Notes: generated by a model from the letters alone, not told the origin. A stretch of 59,226 bases of DNA from Lachnospiraceae bacterium NK3A20 (GCA_900107575.1 FNQX01000026.1:1-59226), one strand, 5' to 3'; numbered from the stretch's first letter, positions 33,501-42,670 are shown. Numbers and translations: made by a program.

Positions 33501-34670
33501 CTCCCTCTTCTCTTCGTCGAGGGCAGCAATGAACCCCAGCGTGATGTCAATGAGTTCATTCAGCGGCGCCTTCGCCGCCTGCATTCTCTGAATGGACGCC
33601 GCCGCGCCCGTCGCGAAATACCCCTTCTTGAGTCTGTCCAGAGCATCCTTTACTTCGGACCGGATACTCTGCACTTTCGCCTTGAGGTCCGGATTGACAT
33701 CCTCGTATTTCTTACCGGTAATCCTGGGGATGCTGGCAAAGTCCGTTCCGGCAGAGAGCACGATACGATCCCACAAAGCCGTCATGCCGCCTGCTGGTAT
33801 TTTCCCGCCAGCCACGTCTGTGGCCGCAGCGTTCAGGGCAGTCTCCGGCGCCGTGATGCCAAAGGGCGAGAGTATCGTCTCCTTCTCCTTCGCAAGGAAA
33901 TCCGCGTAGGGGTAGGGCCCGCCCGGCATATCGCAGAGCTGCAGCATCCTCTCATAGAGGCGGCACACGCTCTGGAGCTCTTCGAGGCCGCGGCCAAGGA
34001 TACTGCGTCCGTCGCTCCCCATAAGGAAACTCTCCGCGTCCTCGATGTCATAGTCCCTTCGGTGCGCGGCAAGCCACTCCTCCCGGGAGATATGGGAGTC
34101 AGCAGCGCGGTAAAGCTTGTCGATGAGGCCCTCCAGCTCCGCATCCCCCATTCCGGTGCAGAAATAGTCGACACAGTCAAGGAAAGCCCGGTCCGCATTC
34201 TGATACTGCGCATCCAGAAATTTTCCCAGCACGTCTTTCTGCAGGAGGCTGCTCTCGGTCTCATCCATCTGGCGGAAGCCCGGATCCAGGCCGATGTCGC
34301 TGAAGTTGTTGCGCAAGAGGAACGTGCAGAAGCTGTCGATCGTCGTGATCTGCGCGTGGTGCAGGAGCGTCTCCTGCCGCTGCAGATGACGGTTGCCCGG
34401 TTCCTGTTCAATCCGCGCGGAAATGGCCTCCGCAATCCTCTCGCGCATCTGTGCCGCTGCGGCGCGGGTAAAGGTCACGACAAGGAGACGGTCGATGTCC
34501 ATGGGCGGGAGTCTTTTTCCGTCCGGCGCCGTTCTCTCCTCCGTGATCATGCGGACGATCCTCTCGACGAGGACCGCCGTCTTGCCGCTCCCCGCCGCAG
34601 CCGAAACGAGTACGTTGTGACCGCGGGCGTTCAGGACCTGCTGCTGTTTATGCGTAAATTCAAATTTCAC
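30522..34670 (-). CDS. addA: helicase-nuclease subunit AddA
   Basis: 1382 aa. UvrD-type SF1 helicase with Walker A SAAAGSGKTAVLVERI (about 24-39), motif II IDEYQDSNEVQ, motif III GDVKQSIYRFR and motif VI VAMTRAKEKL. The C-terminal RecB-like nuclease has VVDYKTDYV with the catalytic D and K. A charged, Ala/Gly/Ser-rich insertion (about 555-615) interrupts the 2B region and looks like a species-specific linker. With AddB it resects double-strand breaks to a Chi-like site and loads RecA. The start overlaps the addB stop by 4 bp. Confidence 0.97.
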   Translation of the reverse strand: MKFEFTHKQQQVLNARGHNVLVSAAAGSGKTAVLVERIVRMITEERTAPDGKRLPPMDIDRLLVVTFTRAAAAQMRERIAEAISARIEQEPGNRHLQRQETLLHHAQITTIDSFCTFLLRNNFSDIGLDPGFRQMDETESSLLQKDVLGKFLDAQYQNADRAFLDCVDYFCTGMGDAELEGLIDKLYRAADSHISREEWLAAHRRDYDIEDAESFLMGSDGRSILGRGLEELQSVCRLYERMLQLCDMPGGPYPYADFLAKEKETILSPFGITAPETALNAAATDVAGGKIPAGGMTALWDRIVLSAGTDFASIPRITGKKYEDVNPDLKAKVQSIRSEVKDALDRLKKGYFATGAAASIQRMQAAKAPLNELIDITLGFIAALDEEKRERNVIDFSDLERFALQILLEKRTDGALVPRKAAKAYQSYFDEILIDEYQDSNEVQELLLSTIAGESKGRYARFMVGDVKQSIYRFRNARPDIFVDKFDTYKEGDAQTERIDLDQNFRSRREVLNAVNDVFLKIMRREIGGVSYDDAVSLKPGAVYPEAPGQDPFRTELLIVTGDERDTEVGENGAGEVAESAGQPAGHSEVSGESKGAVSNAGRKDADRKDAGSAAAADHRNGDDAADEENEIAALAAHQKEALAIAQKIREIVTDGSVPVTDKETKELRPARYSDIVILLRSASSWNDAFREIFERESIPLYVDNKTGYFAAEEVREVLQYLRVIDNPRQDIPLYGALHGYFGGFTEDEIAQIRSYPEDQSVPLYDALTAVVTEPGRFTIPEPLREKCRAFLAELNTWRERVTIMPITELLQHLISDTGYLDHVRALPSGEQRQANVRALLVKAAAFAKTEYTGLFRFLRYIDQMHQFEVDYGEANVLDEKADVVRVMTIHKSKGLEFPICFVAGLSSAFAFKGKDTSGTLITDTDLGFGVDYIDLALRRRLPTLRKFMVAARIRRESLGEELRVLYVAMTRAKEKLYLVGTLKDVERKQQALEEVREAALQDATPHLPATVIERAGSYMDLILQSILAMQEEGTQPSIDSTTISVSDMTLASLVDNASIRTRRELLRLTAEGGTGKLPEPSLAAELAERFSYRYPHEDLANLYTKTTVSELKHASLEDESEQEAAGEGAKELFSRAPEETLPQFLRSAGGTRTNEPEKQDERSRTQNADVVAAIQNFSGEVKPQTATSVNANAIGKQPEKLTGAARGMAIHRGCELIDYRKWREPQAVTAEEIRGWAASLLAAGTVPGEYVSVLTPAVFQPFLRSGIAARMAAADNRGLLKREQPFVYGIAADRLNPEFSHDETILIQGIIDAFFIEEDSDGSRHIVVVDYKTDYVNAPEELIARYRIQLDYYAEALESILGLPVEEKIIYSFRLQKEILI

Positions 34671-37600
34671 GATGTTGCCTCGCTGTGATGGTCTGCCGTA
34701 GTACTCGCATTGCTTCCGGAATCGTCGGACATCGACGATGCAGACGCAGATGCCCCCGCCCTATCGCCCGCCAGCGACTCCGGGATCCGATAAGCGTAGC
34801 CCGGCGTCTTCGGGTCAAACCCGCAGACATTCCGATAGTCGCAGTAGGTGCAGGCGCTTCGCTGTGCTGTAAGGATGGCCGGATCCGCGTCGATATTGCC
34901 CGCCAGGATATTGTCCGCAACGCTGCAAATAATACGCCGGACATCGCCGGTCAGCGCGCGGAAGGTGTCCTCGCTGAAAATTTTAGACGCTTTGGTGAAG
35001 CCTCCCTTTTTCGTGCGTTTCACCGGAATGACCATAGACTCCCCGGCAAAACTGCCATCGAGGAGAGTGATGGCCTCCTCATCCTCGTTGACCATGCCCT
35101 TTGGCCGGAGCTGCCGGCGGATGGCGTTCTGTGCATCCTGTTGCAGGCGTTCCATTTCCTCCGGTTCCGCTCCCTCTGTCACAGGCTCCGCATCCGCCAG
35201 AGATGTCGGCAGTCCCTTGCCCGAGAGTACCGGGTCGCCGAAATGATAGTAGAGGAGCGCCGCGGGTGAGATCTCCGCGTCGGGATTCAGCCCTTTGAGC
35301 TTATCAATTTCCGCGTCCATGTACATGACGAGCTGGAGACGCAGCCCCTGACGCACCTCATCTTCATCCAGATCCGGGTTCCCCGACTTGTAGTCAATGA
35401 TCTTGACCCACGTCCTGCCATCCTTCTCGCACAGGTCAACACGGTCGATCCTGCCGACGAGGATCAGCTCCTTTCCGTCCGAGAGGGCGAAGCGCAGCTC
35501 GTTGTGATCACCGAAGGAAACCTCGTACGCAGCGGGTGTGAATTCTCCCTGCTGCAGCTGGTACTGCAGGGTGTCCACGGTTCTTCTGAGGACGCGTTCC
35601 ATCCGCTCTACGTTGTATCTCGTTCTCTCGTTCGCGAAGAGAATGTCATTGTTGTATCCTGCTGCCTCTTCCAGCAGCGCTTCCTTCACCAGCGCGTCGC
35701 CGTCCTCTCCGGTGAAGGTTTTCCAGTCCATGCCGCGCTCGCCAAGTTTCTCCGAGAACCTGCGTATGCCCTCGTGCAGCACCGTGCCGGAATCGGCCGG
35801 CTCGAACCGGTACTCCGGCCGCGCATGAAGGCGCAGACCGTATTGCAGGAACTGTTTCATATAACACTGCACGGCGGTTTCCAGGCGGGAAACCGAGCCC
35901 TTCAGCACCCTGCCATAGAGCTGCTCGGCACTTTTTCGCGAGATCGGCTTCGCCTCATACCTTCGGAAAGCATCTTCTGCAAGGCGCCGCGCCGCATCTC
36001 TCGTCTCCTGCCTTGCGTCCGCCATGTAGCCGAACACGGTGAGGAACATCTCCCGCTTCGCCGCCTTGTCCCGCGACGCTTTGGTATCATCGTAAATATC
36101 CGAATCATACAGACCGTCCGCAAAGGCACGGATGGAGGAGGACAGGAAGGAAATCCCATCCTTCGGTCCCGCGATCTGTTCCGCGAGCGGCCGCTCCTCC
36201 GGGATATGAATCTGAATCCCGGGGAAGAGATTGCGCAGTGTCTGAATGAGGTAGGACGGGCGGAGGCTCCCGCCGTCCTCCGATGTCTTAGAGAAGGAGA
36301 CAATGAGCTTCTCCGTCTCTTTCGTCATGTTCAGGTAGAGGTACAGCCTCTGAATGTACATCTGCTCCCTGGGCGTCGGCGAGAGCTCCATCTGCAGCTC
36401 CTCCCTCGCCTGCTCAAGGAACTCCCGGTCGAGATCTGACACGAGGCCACCCTTGGAAGTGTTCCTCGGGATCGCACCGTCATTGACGCCGAGGAAGAAC
36501 AGCACCTTCACTTCACCAAGGCGCGATCTCTCAATGTCGCCCACGAGGATGCGGTCGACCCTCTGCGGGAGCGTCCCCAGCCGGATTTCGTCGAAGCCGG
36601 CCTCGATGAGCTCCCTGTAGTCCTTCACCGCAATCGTCTCATCGCCGATGAGCGCGTAGATCTGATCCAGGAGGTGAATGACTGCCGGATAGATCTGTCC
36701 ATACTCTTTCTCGCGGACCACATCTCCCTCTGCGGCAAAGCGCTCCGAAAGGGCCTGTATTGTTTGTTCCGCGTGGATGCTGACAAGGAATTCGTACAGT
36801 GCCGCCGTCTTCTCTCCCGCCGTCGCGTGCATTCCCTCTGTCAGGGGCGCCAGCTCCGCGAGAAAGGCCATTCTCGAAGTCTCCGCCCCGGTATCGTCAA
36901 AAGGCGTGTTCCATTTCTTCTTCGAATGGATGCCGCGGGCGAGGCAGTAGTTCTCCAGTCGGTCCACTTCGTCCGAAGGCAGCTGCGTCAGTCCGGATCT
37001 TAAATAGCGGAACACGGCCTCGTAGGAGTAGCCGCTCTCCAGGATCTCCAGCGCGCTCCGGATCGCCTCGGTCAGAGGATTCTGTAAGACCGCCCTCGTC
37101 TCGTCGATATAGACGGGAATATCGTAAACAGCAGCCTCCTCTGCGATGATGTCGGCGTAGGCAGCAAGATCTCCCGCAACAATGCCGAAGTCACGGAAGT
37201 CAAGCCCCTCCGCACGTATCATCTCCCGTATCCGGATGCACAGCTGCCGCACTTCTTCGCGCGGCGAGGAGGCGATGAACAGCTCCACGGCCTGATCTTC
37301 TCCCGTATAGCTTTCCACGGGATAGCGGAACAGGTGTCGCTCCAGATGTGCGAGCGCGCCCCTCTTCTCAAATCTTCTGGGCGTTGCAGCTTCCAGCATT
37401 CGCTCTCTGCCCGGCGCGCCGGAAACGTCTGCATCCCTCGAAGTCGGCCTCTCTGCCGCTCCGATATAACGATCCTCCCCGTGCGGGCAGCCGACTCTGT
37501 CTGCTGCCATCGCGACATCCCTGATCGTCTTCCTCGAGAGATAGAACAGATCCTGCGGATCCAGAAAGGGACGCCTGTTATTTTTCCCGTGCTCCTTCGA

Positions 37601-38404
37601 CGGCAGGATCTCACACTCAGAGGGCGCGGGGCCGCCGTCCTCGCCAATCGTCACGGAGAAGATGACTTCCTTCGCGTTCTGCATCAGCGCTTCCAGCACG
37701 CGGTACTGCACGGGTGTAAAGCCCGTGAATCCATCGAAAACAAGGACAGACGAGCGGATGAGCTGTGAATTCGGTATCGCCTCTGCGAGTAGATCCAGGC
37801 TCTCCTCGCTCGTAAGGAATCGATTCTGCTCATAGGTAAGGAAGGCGTCGTACAGAATCGCAAGGTCGGTGAGTTTCCCAGAAAGGGCGCCCTGCCCGTG
37901 ATCCTTCGCGTAGGATGCAAGGTCTCTTACCCCCTGCGCGCTGATGCCGTACTGCATGAATTCCGAGATCATGGATTTGACCTCGCTGATCATGCCGAGG
38001 CGCTCGATCCTGCCGCCGATCGTCGTGAGCTCTTTGCGGCATGAAATCGCGGCCTTTTTGAGGATCAGGCTTTTGCCGACATCGTCCAGCACGACCTGCG
38101 GGCCGGCGCCTGTCTCTTCGAAAACGCGGTGCGAGAGGCGTCCGAACGATAATACATCGATGTTCATGATGCCGTGCGAAGGCGAGGCCAGAACGAGATC
38201 CTTCTGTGTCTGCATCGTGTACTGTTCCGGCACGATGTAAAGGAAGTTGGTGAGTTCCCCCGGCTCTCCTGCATCCTGTCCTTCCGCAGGATTCTCCCCA
38301 TAAACATAATGATCCAGCGCGCTCTTCGCACGCCGGATCACTTCCTGTATCAGCTCATGGCTCTTGCCGGCGCCGGATGCGCCGAAGCAGAAACGATAGC
38401 TCAT
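34667..38404 (-). CDS. addB: helicase-nuclease subunit AddB
   Basis: 1245 aa from ATG 38404 with RBS AAGGAG. The N-terminus YRFCFGASGAGKSHEL carries the single Walker A of AddB. A helicase-like, inactivated core recognises Chi. The C-terminal nuclease shows VKIIDYKSGNPD and the Fe-S cysteines CTYCDYRNVCG near the end, with the fourth Cys expected at the conserved CYMKQFLQYG segment. Located between the amidase gene (13-bp gap) and addA (4-bp overlap). Confidence 0.97.
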   Translation of the reverse strand: MSYRFCFGASGAGKSHELIQEVIRRAKSALDHYVYGENPAEGQDAGEPGELTNFLYIVPEQYTMQTQKDLVLASPSHGIMNIDVLSFGRLSHRVFEETGAGPQVVLDDVGKSLILKKAAISCRKELTTIGGRIERLGMISEVKSMISEFMQYGISAQGVRDLASYAKDHGQGALSGKLTDLAILYDAFLTYEQNRFLTSEESLDLLAEAIPNSQLIRSSVLVFDGFTGFTPVQYRVLEALMQNAKEVIFSVTIGEDGGPAPSECEILPSKEHGKNNRRPFLDPQDLFYLSRKTIRDVAMAADRVGCPHGEDRYIGAAERPTSRDADVSGAPGRERMLEAATPRRFEKRGALAHLERHLFRYPVESYTGEDQAVELFIASSPREEVRQLCIRIREMIRAEGLDFRDFGIVAGDLAAYADIIAEEAAVYDIPVYIDETRAVLQNPLTEAIRSALEILESGYSYEAVFRYLRSGLTQLPSDEVDRLENYCLARGIHSKKKWNTPFDDTGAETSRMAFLAELAPLTEGMHATAGEKTAALYEFLVSIHAEQTIQALSERFAAEGDVVREKEYGQIYPAVIHLLDQIYALIGDETIAVKDYRELIEAGFDEIRLGTLPQRVDRILVGDIERSRLGEVKVLFFLGVNDGAIPRNTSKGGLVSDLDREFLEQAREELQMELSPTPREQMYIQRLYLYLNMTKETEKLIVSFSKTSEDGGSLRPSYLIQTLRNLFPGIQIHIPEERPLAEQIAGPKDGISFLSSSIRAFADGLYDSDIYDDTKASRDKAAKREMFLTVFGYMADARQETRDAARRLAEDAFRRYEAKPISRKSAEQLYGRVLKGSVSRLETAVQCYMKQFLQYGLRLHARPEYRFEPADSGTVLHEGIRRFSEKLGERGMDWKTFTGEDGDALVKEALLEEAAGYNNDILFANERTRYNVERMERVLRRTVDTLQYQLQQGEFTPAAYEVSFGDHNELRFALSDGKELILVGRIDRVDLCEKDGRTWVKIIDYKSGNPDLDEDEVRQGLRLQLVMYMDAEIDKLKGLNPDAEISPAALLYYHFGDPVLSGKGLPTSLADAEPVTEGAEPEEMERLQQDAQNAIRRQLRPKGMVNEDEEAITLLDGSFAGESMVIPVKRTKKGGFTKASKIFSEDTFRALTGDVRRIICSVADNILAGNIDADPAILTAQRSACTYCDYRNVCGFDPKTPGYAYRIPESLAGDRAGASASASSMSDDSGSNASTTADHHSEATS

Positions 38405-38417
38405 TGACTGCTCCTTG

Positions 38418-39542
38418 TCACTGCACCACAAAAGGTGCGCTCGTAGTGTAGTAATTGTACAGATTGTGGACGCGGATCATCACGGTATCGCCGCGCTTTG
38501 CGGGGATCGTGATCGCCTGCTCTTTGCCCGCCCGGTTAACCGGATAGATCTCTGACCAGGTCGCGCCGCCGTCCAGGGAATAGTTACAGTAGACAATGGG
38601 ACTGTCGCTGTCCTCCGCAAGGAAGTTCACGACGGCCTGTCCTGTCGTCTCCTGATAAACCGCATTCTGAATCGCGTCCAGCTCGGGCGGCGTGACATCT
38701 TCTGCCATGACGTCCTTCGGCATCGGGGCTTCCGGATAGGTGAAGTTCGTGTAGTCGACGCCCAGTGCCGTACTCTTTAAGTGAAGGTACTGCGCAAGGG
38801 CAGTGACATCCGCGTGGGCGAGTTTTGCCAGCGCGTCGGGCGCAGAGAGGAACGTTCTGTCCGGCTCGTGGTCCAGGTAGCAGTGCTCTGCGATCACGGC
38901 AGGAATCCCCGCCGCGGCAGCTCTTCGGATAATGCCATAGTAATCCGACTTACCGGAGTGGGAGAGCTTCACCCTCGCCCCTCGAGGGTACAGCCCGAGC
39001 CCCTGCAGCTGCGCGAGCTCCAGCTGTGCGAAGGTCGCGCCGCTCTGATATGCGTCTCCGAATGCGGAGATCTCCACCTCCGAACCGAACTGATCGTGAT
39101 ATTCTCTCGCGTTGAAATGGATGCTGAACAGGAAGTCCGCATTGACTGCGGCAGCGAAATCCACACGCTGCCGTAGCGAGACGGGCGTGTCTGTTGTCCT
39201 CGTCATGTAGACCGCAACGTTGTCATACTGTGCGAGTTCCTGATACATGTAGGCCGCGACGAGAAGCGTCATGTTCTTCTCGCTGTACGGCGCGTACTGT
39301 GCGCCGAGATCCTCTTCAATCGTGCCGCCGTGACCGGGATCCAGCACGATCACCGTAATGCCGGGATGCGCCGCCTGCGCTCTGGTCTGCGCCCTCGTCT
39401 GCACATGGCCCGCAATCGCTGCCGCCGTCCCGGCTTCCGATGCCGGATCTTCCTCCGCCTGCACCTGCATCGGCAGGAACACCGTGCCCATAAGAAGCAC
39501 AGCCGCCGTCATCATCGCTGTCATCATCCTGATCAATTTCAA
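38418..39542 (-). CDS. secreted N-acetylmuramoyl-L-alanine amidase
   Basis: About 374 aa from a TTG at 39542, chosen because AAAGAGGTG lies at RBS distance and the result (MKLIRMMTAMMTAAVLLMG) is a normal signal peptide; the frame runs on to 39590. Amidase_3 domain with zinc ligands in DPGHGG, the Glu of SEKNMTLL, SIHFNAREYH, and catalytic Glu in AEHCYLDHE. A C-terminal beta domain of about 100 residues (YSLDGGATWSEIYP) may bind the wall. It cleaves the peptide stem from glycan. Its operon with addBA is unusual in function but tightly spaced. Confidence 0.92.
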   Translation of the reverse strand: MKLIRMMTAMMTAAVLLMGTVFLPMQVQAEEDPASEAGTAAAIAGHVQTRAQTRAQAAHPGITVIVLDPGHGGTIEEDLGAQYAPYSEKNMTLLVAAYMYQELAQYDNVAVYMTRTTDTPVSLRQRVDFAAAVNADFLFSIHFNAREYHDQFGSEVEISAFGDAYQSGATFAQLELAQLQGLGLYPRGARVKLSHSGKSDYYGIIRRAAAAGIPAVIAEHCYLDHEPDRTFLSAPDALAKLAHADVTALAQYLHLKSTALGVDYTNFTYPEAPMPKDVMAEDVTPPELDAIQNAVYQETTGQAVVNFLAEDSDSPIVYCNYSLDGGATWSEIYPVNRAGKEQAITIPAKRGDTVMIRVHNLYNYYTTSAPFVVQ

Positions 39543-39943
39543 ATCGCACCTCTTTCTGTTGCGCACTCCCCGCGGAACCTGACTGTTCAAGAATGCAAAT
39601 TACGAAAGCCATCCACATTATAGCATGATGGATGAGACAAATTTTCCCACACCTGTCAGATATCCCCGGATGAATCCGTTCTATTCATTTCCCCGGTTGC
39701 CACCCGTGGTTGCTCCTATATTTGATTGCCTCCGGTCGCTCCTTTGCATGCATCATGATATAATTCGCCATATTGGTTTGCGTGAGCACGGCGGGCGATT
39801 CTCCGAGCGATCACTAACGGATGGGCAGAAAATGGCTGCCGATCTGGTACGGCGGAGTTCTCCGATTGACCGCGCAAGATATGCCCGGTGAGGCAGGCAA
39901 TTCAGGCCCTCATAAATGATTTAGATACAAGGATGAACACACT
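39543..39943. other. divergent intergenic region between amidase and HAD genes
   Basis: No gene is supported. It carries the amidase-addBA promoter/dyad at 39610-39634 and a possible extended -10 promoter (TGATATAAT, 39756-39764, plus strand) for the HAD gene, about 180 bp upstream of its ATG. Nothing else was seen. Confidence 0.6.
39610..39634 (-). promoter_or_regulatory. promoter -10 flanked by a dyad (amidase-addBA)
   Basis: Minus strand TATAAT (39617-39622) lies inside an inverted repeat CATCCA (39610-39615) / TGGATG (39629-39634). A repressor bound there would occlude the -10. The -35 is weak. Confidence 0.5.
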
Positions 39944-40597
39944 ATGATCAAATATATTCTCTTCGATGTCGATGGTACCCTGTGGGACAGTGCCGAAGCG
40001 GTCACCGCTTCCTGGAATGAAGCGATTGACAGGGAATTCCGGCAGTATACGTCAAAAGTTGTGACCATAGACGATATGTATGCAAACATGGGCAAGACCA
40101 TGACCGAGATCGGCCTCTTCCTATTCCCCGAGCTCGGCGCCTCGCTGCGGGATGAGATCATGCAGAAATCAATGAATCATGAGAATGAATATCTGATGAA
40201 GCACCCCGGGAAGTTCTATCCCGGTCTCATCGAGGCACTCGAAGCTCTTAGAAATGCCTGTCGCTTCCATATCGTCAGCAACTGCCAGGACGGCTACATT
40301 CAAGCCATGCTGCAGAACAGAGAGCTCGCCCGCTATATCGACGACTTTGAATGCTTCGGCAGGACACGCCTGCCGAAGGCAGAGAGCATCCGCATCCTCA
40401 TGGAACGCAATCACATTCCCGTGTCTGAGGCTGTGTACGTCGGCGATACCGCGATGGATGAGGCCGCGGCGGACGGCGCGGGCATTCCTTTCATTCATGC
40501 CGCCTACGGCTTCGGCACCGCCGCACATCCCGCCGCTGTCATTCAGGACATTTCTGAATTGCCCGCGGCCATCGCAGACCTGAACACCCGGGACTGA
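39944..40597 (+). CDS. HAD-family phosphatase
   Basis: 217 aa. Motif I FDVDGTLWDS with the nucleophile Asp and acid Asp, motif II in HIVSNCQDG (Ser), motif III lysine in RLPKAESI, motif IV VGDTAMDEAAADGAG. A helical cap lies between motifs I and II, so it is a subfamily IA phosphatase resembling phosphoglycolate or nucleotide phosphatases. Substrate unknown. Terminator follows directly. Confidence 0.92.
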   Translation: MIKYILFDVDGTLWDSAEAVTASWNEAIDREFRQYTSKVVTIDDMYANMGKTMTEIGLFLFPELGASLRDEIMQKSMNHENEYLMKHPGKFYPGLIEALEALRNACRFHIVSNCQDGYIQAMLQNRELARYIDDFECFGRTRLPKAESIRILMERNHIPVSEAVYVGDTAMDEAAADGAGIPFIHAAYGFGTAAHPAAVIQDISELPAAIADLNTRD

Positions 40598-40602
40598 CTT
40601 CA

Positions 40603-40642
40603 CAAGTACGAAAGGGATGCCGATGCAGCCCTTCCGTACTTG
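40603..40642 (+). terminator. terminator-like hairpin after the HAD gene
   Basis: AAGTACGAAAGGG (40604-40616) pairs with CCCTTCCGTACTT (40629-40641) with one mismatch, followed by GATTTCC. Confidence 0.65.
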
Positions 40643-40680
40643 ATTTCCTGCGGAATTTACCTCCTGTCGGATTGCCGGAG

Positions 40681-41040
40681 CCACAGTTTTGCTCAGCCCC
40701 GGGCCAATATCGCCTCTTGGCATTTTCGGTACCACAGTTCTGCTTGCCCCGCGGGCCAATATCGCTTCTCAGTATTTCCAAGACCACAGTTCTGCTTGCC
40801 CCGCGGGCCAATAGCATCTCTCAGCATTTCCAGGACCATAGCGCCGCACATCTCCCGGGCCAATAGACGTTCAGAGAAAATTCAAGCCATAGATAAATGG
40901 GCCTGAATTTCTTCTTCGCCGCTATTGGCCCGGGAATTCTTGTATAACATGGACCTGAATTTACGTTATCTCCCTATCGGCCCGATTTCTCCCCAAAGAT
41001 ATGGTCCTGAATTTCCTGCATCTTCCTATTCGCCCAAATG
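40681..41040. repeat. 52-bp-phased dyad array
   Basis: Core GGGCCAATA begins at 40701, 40753, 40805 and 40857. The inverted core TATTGGCCC begins at 40923 with diverged copies at 40975 and 41027. Every step is 52 bp. A second conserved word, CCACAG/CCAT, marks the unit edge at 40681, 40732, 40784, 40836 and 40887; its inverse ATGG is at 40897, 40949 and 41001. Orientation flips at one centre near 40893 (CCAT-AGATAA-ATGG), so the array is a large imperfect palindrome. It fills the gap between the convergent HAD and uracil permease genes. Confidence 0.93.
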
Positions 41041-41077
41041 CGTGAAAACGCCCAGCTTCTCACGCCCAGCTTCTCAC

Positions 41078-41110
41078 ATAAAAAAGGCCCCCCTAGCAAA
41101 AAGGGGAGCC
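41078..41110 (-). terminator. terminator of the uracil permease gene
   Basis: Minus strand GGCTCCCC and GGGGGGCC pair around TTTTTGCTA, followed by six T. A 14-bp tandem duplication (ACGCCCAGCTTCTC, 41048 and 41062) abuts it. Confidence 0.88.
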
Positions 41111-41142
41111 TGCCGCAACAGTTCAGAGCAAATACATCTATT

Positions 41143-42573
41143 CTATCTATTCTCCTGAAGCTCCATTTCCGCTTCTCTCTTCTCCTCCGCTTCATCTGCG
41201 AAGTTCTCGCCCTGATGGATCTGCAGATCCACACCGGTGTCATTAGGCTCATCGTTGTCGAACTGATAATCCTTGCCGGGCAGCACCGCGTTCATGATGA
41301 TGCCGACGAGGGAACCGACAGCCAGACCGGAGAGGCTGATCGTAATGGAACCCACATTGAATGCGATCGCGCCGGCCGCGGAGTAGTTGATACCGATGGA
41401 CAGTACCAGGATGAGGGCTGCGATGAGAACGTTGCGGCTCTTGGAGAAGTCGCAGTGAGTCTCAACCAGGTTTCTCACGCCGACTGCGGAGATCATGCCG
41501 TAGAGGATCAGGGAAATGCCGCCGATGGTCGCCGCGGGCATGACCTCAATGATGGCAGCGAACTTCGGGCAGAAGGATAAAATTGCCGCAATGCAGGCCG
41601 CAAGACGGATGACCTTGGGATCGTATACCTTCGTCAGAGTCAGGACGCCGGTGTTCTCGCCGTAGGTTGTGTTGGCAGGCGCACCGAACAGGGAAGCCAG
41701 CGTGGTGGCAAGACCGTCACCGGTCAGTGTTCTGTGCAGGCCGGGATCCTTGATATAGTTGATGCCAACCGTGGAGGAGATTGCGGAGATGTCTCCGATG
41801 TGCTCCATCATGGTAGCAAACGCAATCGGCACAATGGTCACCGTTGCCGCGATGAGAAGGCCGGCATCCGCCTTGCCGCCGGTGAAAATAGAGAAGACCG
41901 TGTCTCCATAGTGGATCGGGATGCCGAACCATGCCGCATCCGCAACAGGCTGGAAATCAATTTTGCCGGTGAGGGCGGCTACCAGATAGGAAGCGATGAC
42001 ACCCAGAAGAATCGGGATAATCTTGATCATGCCTCTGCCCCAGATGTTGCAGATGATCACGACCACGATTGCGACGAGCGCGATCCACCAGTTGGTCTCG
42101 CAGTTGGCAATGGCTGACTGGGAAAGGTTGAGGCCGATGGCAATGATGATGGGACCTGTCACGACCGGGGGGAAGAATTTCATGACCTTATTCGCACCGA
42201 AGGCACGGAAGAGGCCTGCCAGAACGAGGTAAACGATACCTGCGAGCGCAACGCCGAAGCAGGCATACGGCAGCAGCTCCGAAGGAGAGCCGTCCGCGTT
42301 GAGAGGGGCAATGGCAGCATAGCCGCCGAGGAAAGCAAAGGAAGATCCGAGGAATGCGGGCACTCTTTTCTTCGTAATGAAATGGAACAGCAAGGTTCCC
42401 AGTCCCGCGAACAGGAGTGTTGTGGATACATTCAGGCCTGTGAGCAGCGGTACCAGTACCGTTGCGCCGAACATGGCGAAGACGTGCTGGAATCCCAGTA
42501 CGAGCATTCGCGGTGTGCCGAGCTCCGAAGCATCCAGGATCGGATGATCGCCTACATTAGTTCTGTTACTCAT
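41143..42573 (-). CDS. uracil permease (NCS2 family)
   Basis: 476 aa with about 14 hydrophobic segments. GFQHVFAMFGATVLVP at the N-terminus marks the UraA/PyrP uracil branch. The central MMEHIGDISAISSTVG and LFGAPANTTYGENTGVL carry the substrate-binding Glu and Gln/Asn positions of NCS2 carriers. The C-terminal 50 residues are acidic and cytoplasmic. Imports uracil with protons. The leader between 42574 and 42670 has no clear PyrR-binding loop. Confidence 0.93.
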   Translation of the reverse strand: MSNRTNVGDHPILDASELGTPRMLVLGFQHVFAMFGATVLVPLLTGLNVSTTLLFAGLGTLLFHFITKKRVPAFLGSSFAFLGGYAAIAPLNADGSPSELLPYACFGVALAGIVYLVLAGLFRAFGANKVMKFFPPVVTGPIIIAIGLNLSQSAIANCETNWWIALVAIVVVIICNIWGRGMIKIIPILLGVIASYLVAALTGKIDFQPVADAAWFGIPIHYGDTVFSIFTGGKADAGLLIAATVTIVPIAFATMMEHIGDISAISSTVGINYIKDPGLHRTLTGDGLATTLASLFGAPANTTYGENTGVLTLTKVYDPKVIRLAACIAAILSFCPKFAAIIEVMPAATIGGISLILYGMISAVGVRNLVETHCDFSKSRNVLIAALILVLSIGINYSAAGAIAFNVGSITISLSGLAVGSLVGIIMNAVLPGKDYQFDNDEPNDTGVDLQIHQGENFADEAEEKREAEMELQENR

Positions 42574-42670
42574 TTTTTACCAACCTTTCTTAAATCACTT
42601 AAGACTTTGGTAACCGCCTGCCGGGATCTCAGATCACGGCGCAGCAGTTAACAGATATGTACAGGCAAAC

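Noticed and set aside
40539-40906. Repetitive frames of about 60-90 codons in the 52-bp array
   Set aside because: They mirror the DNA repeat, have no RBS, and the unit length is not a multiple of three.
42574-42670. PyrR-binding or purine riboswitch leader for the uracil permease
   Set aside because: The conserved PyrR loop and purine-riboswitch core were looked for and not found; the main hairpin belongs to the terminator of the preceding gene.
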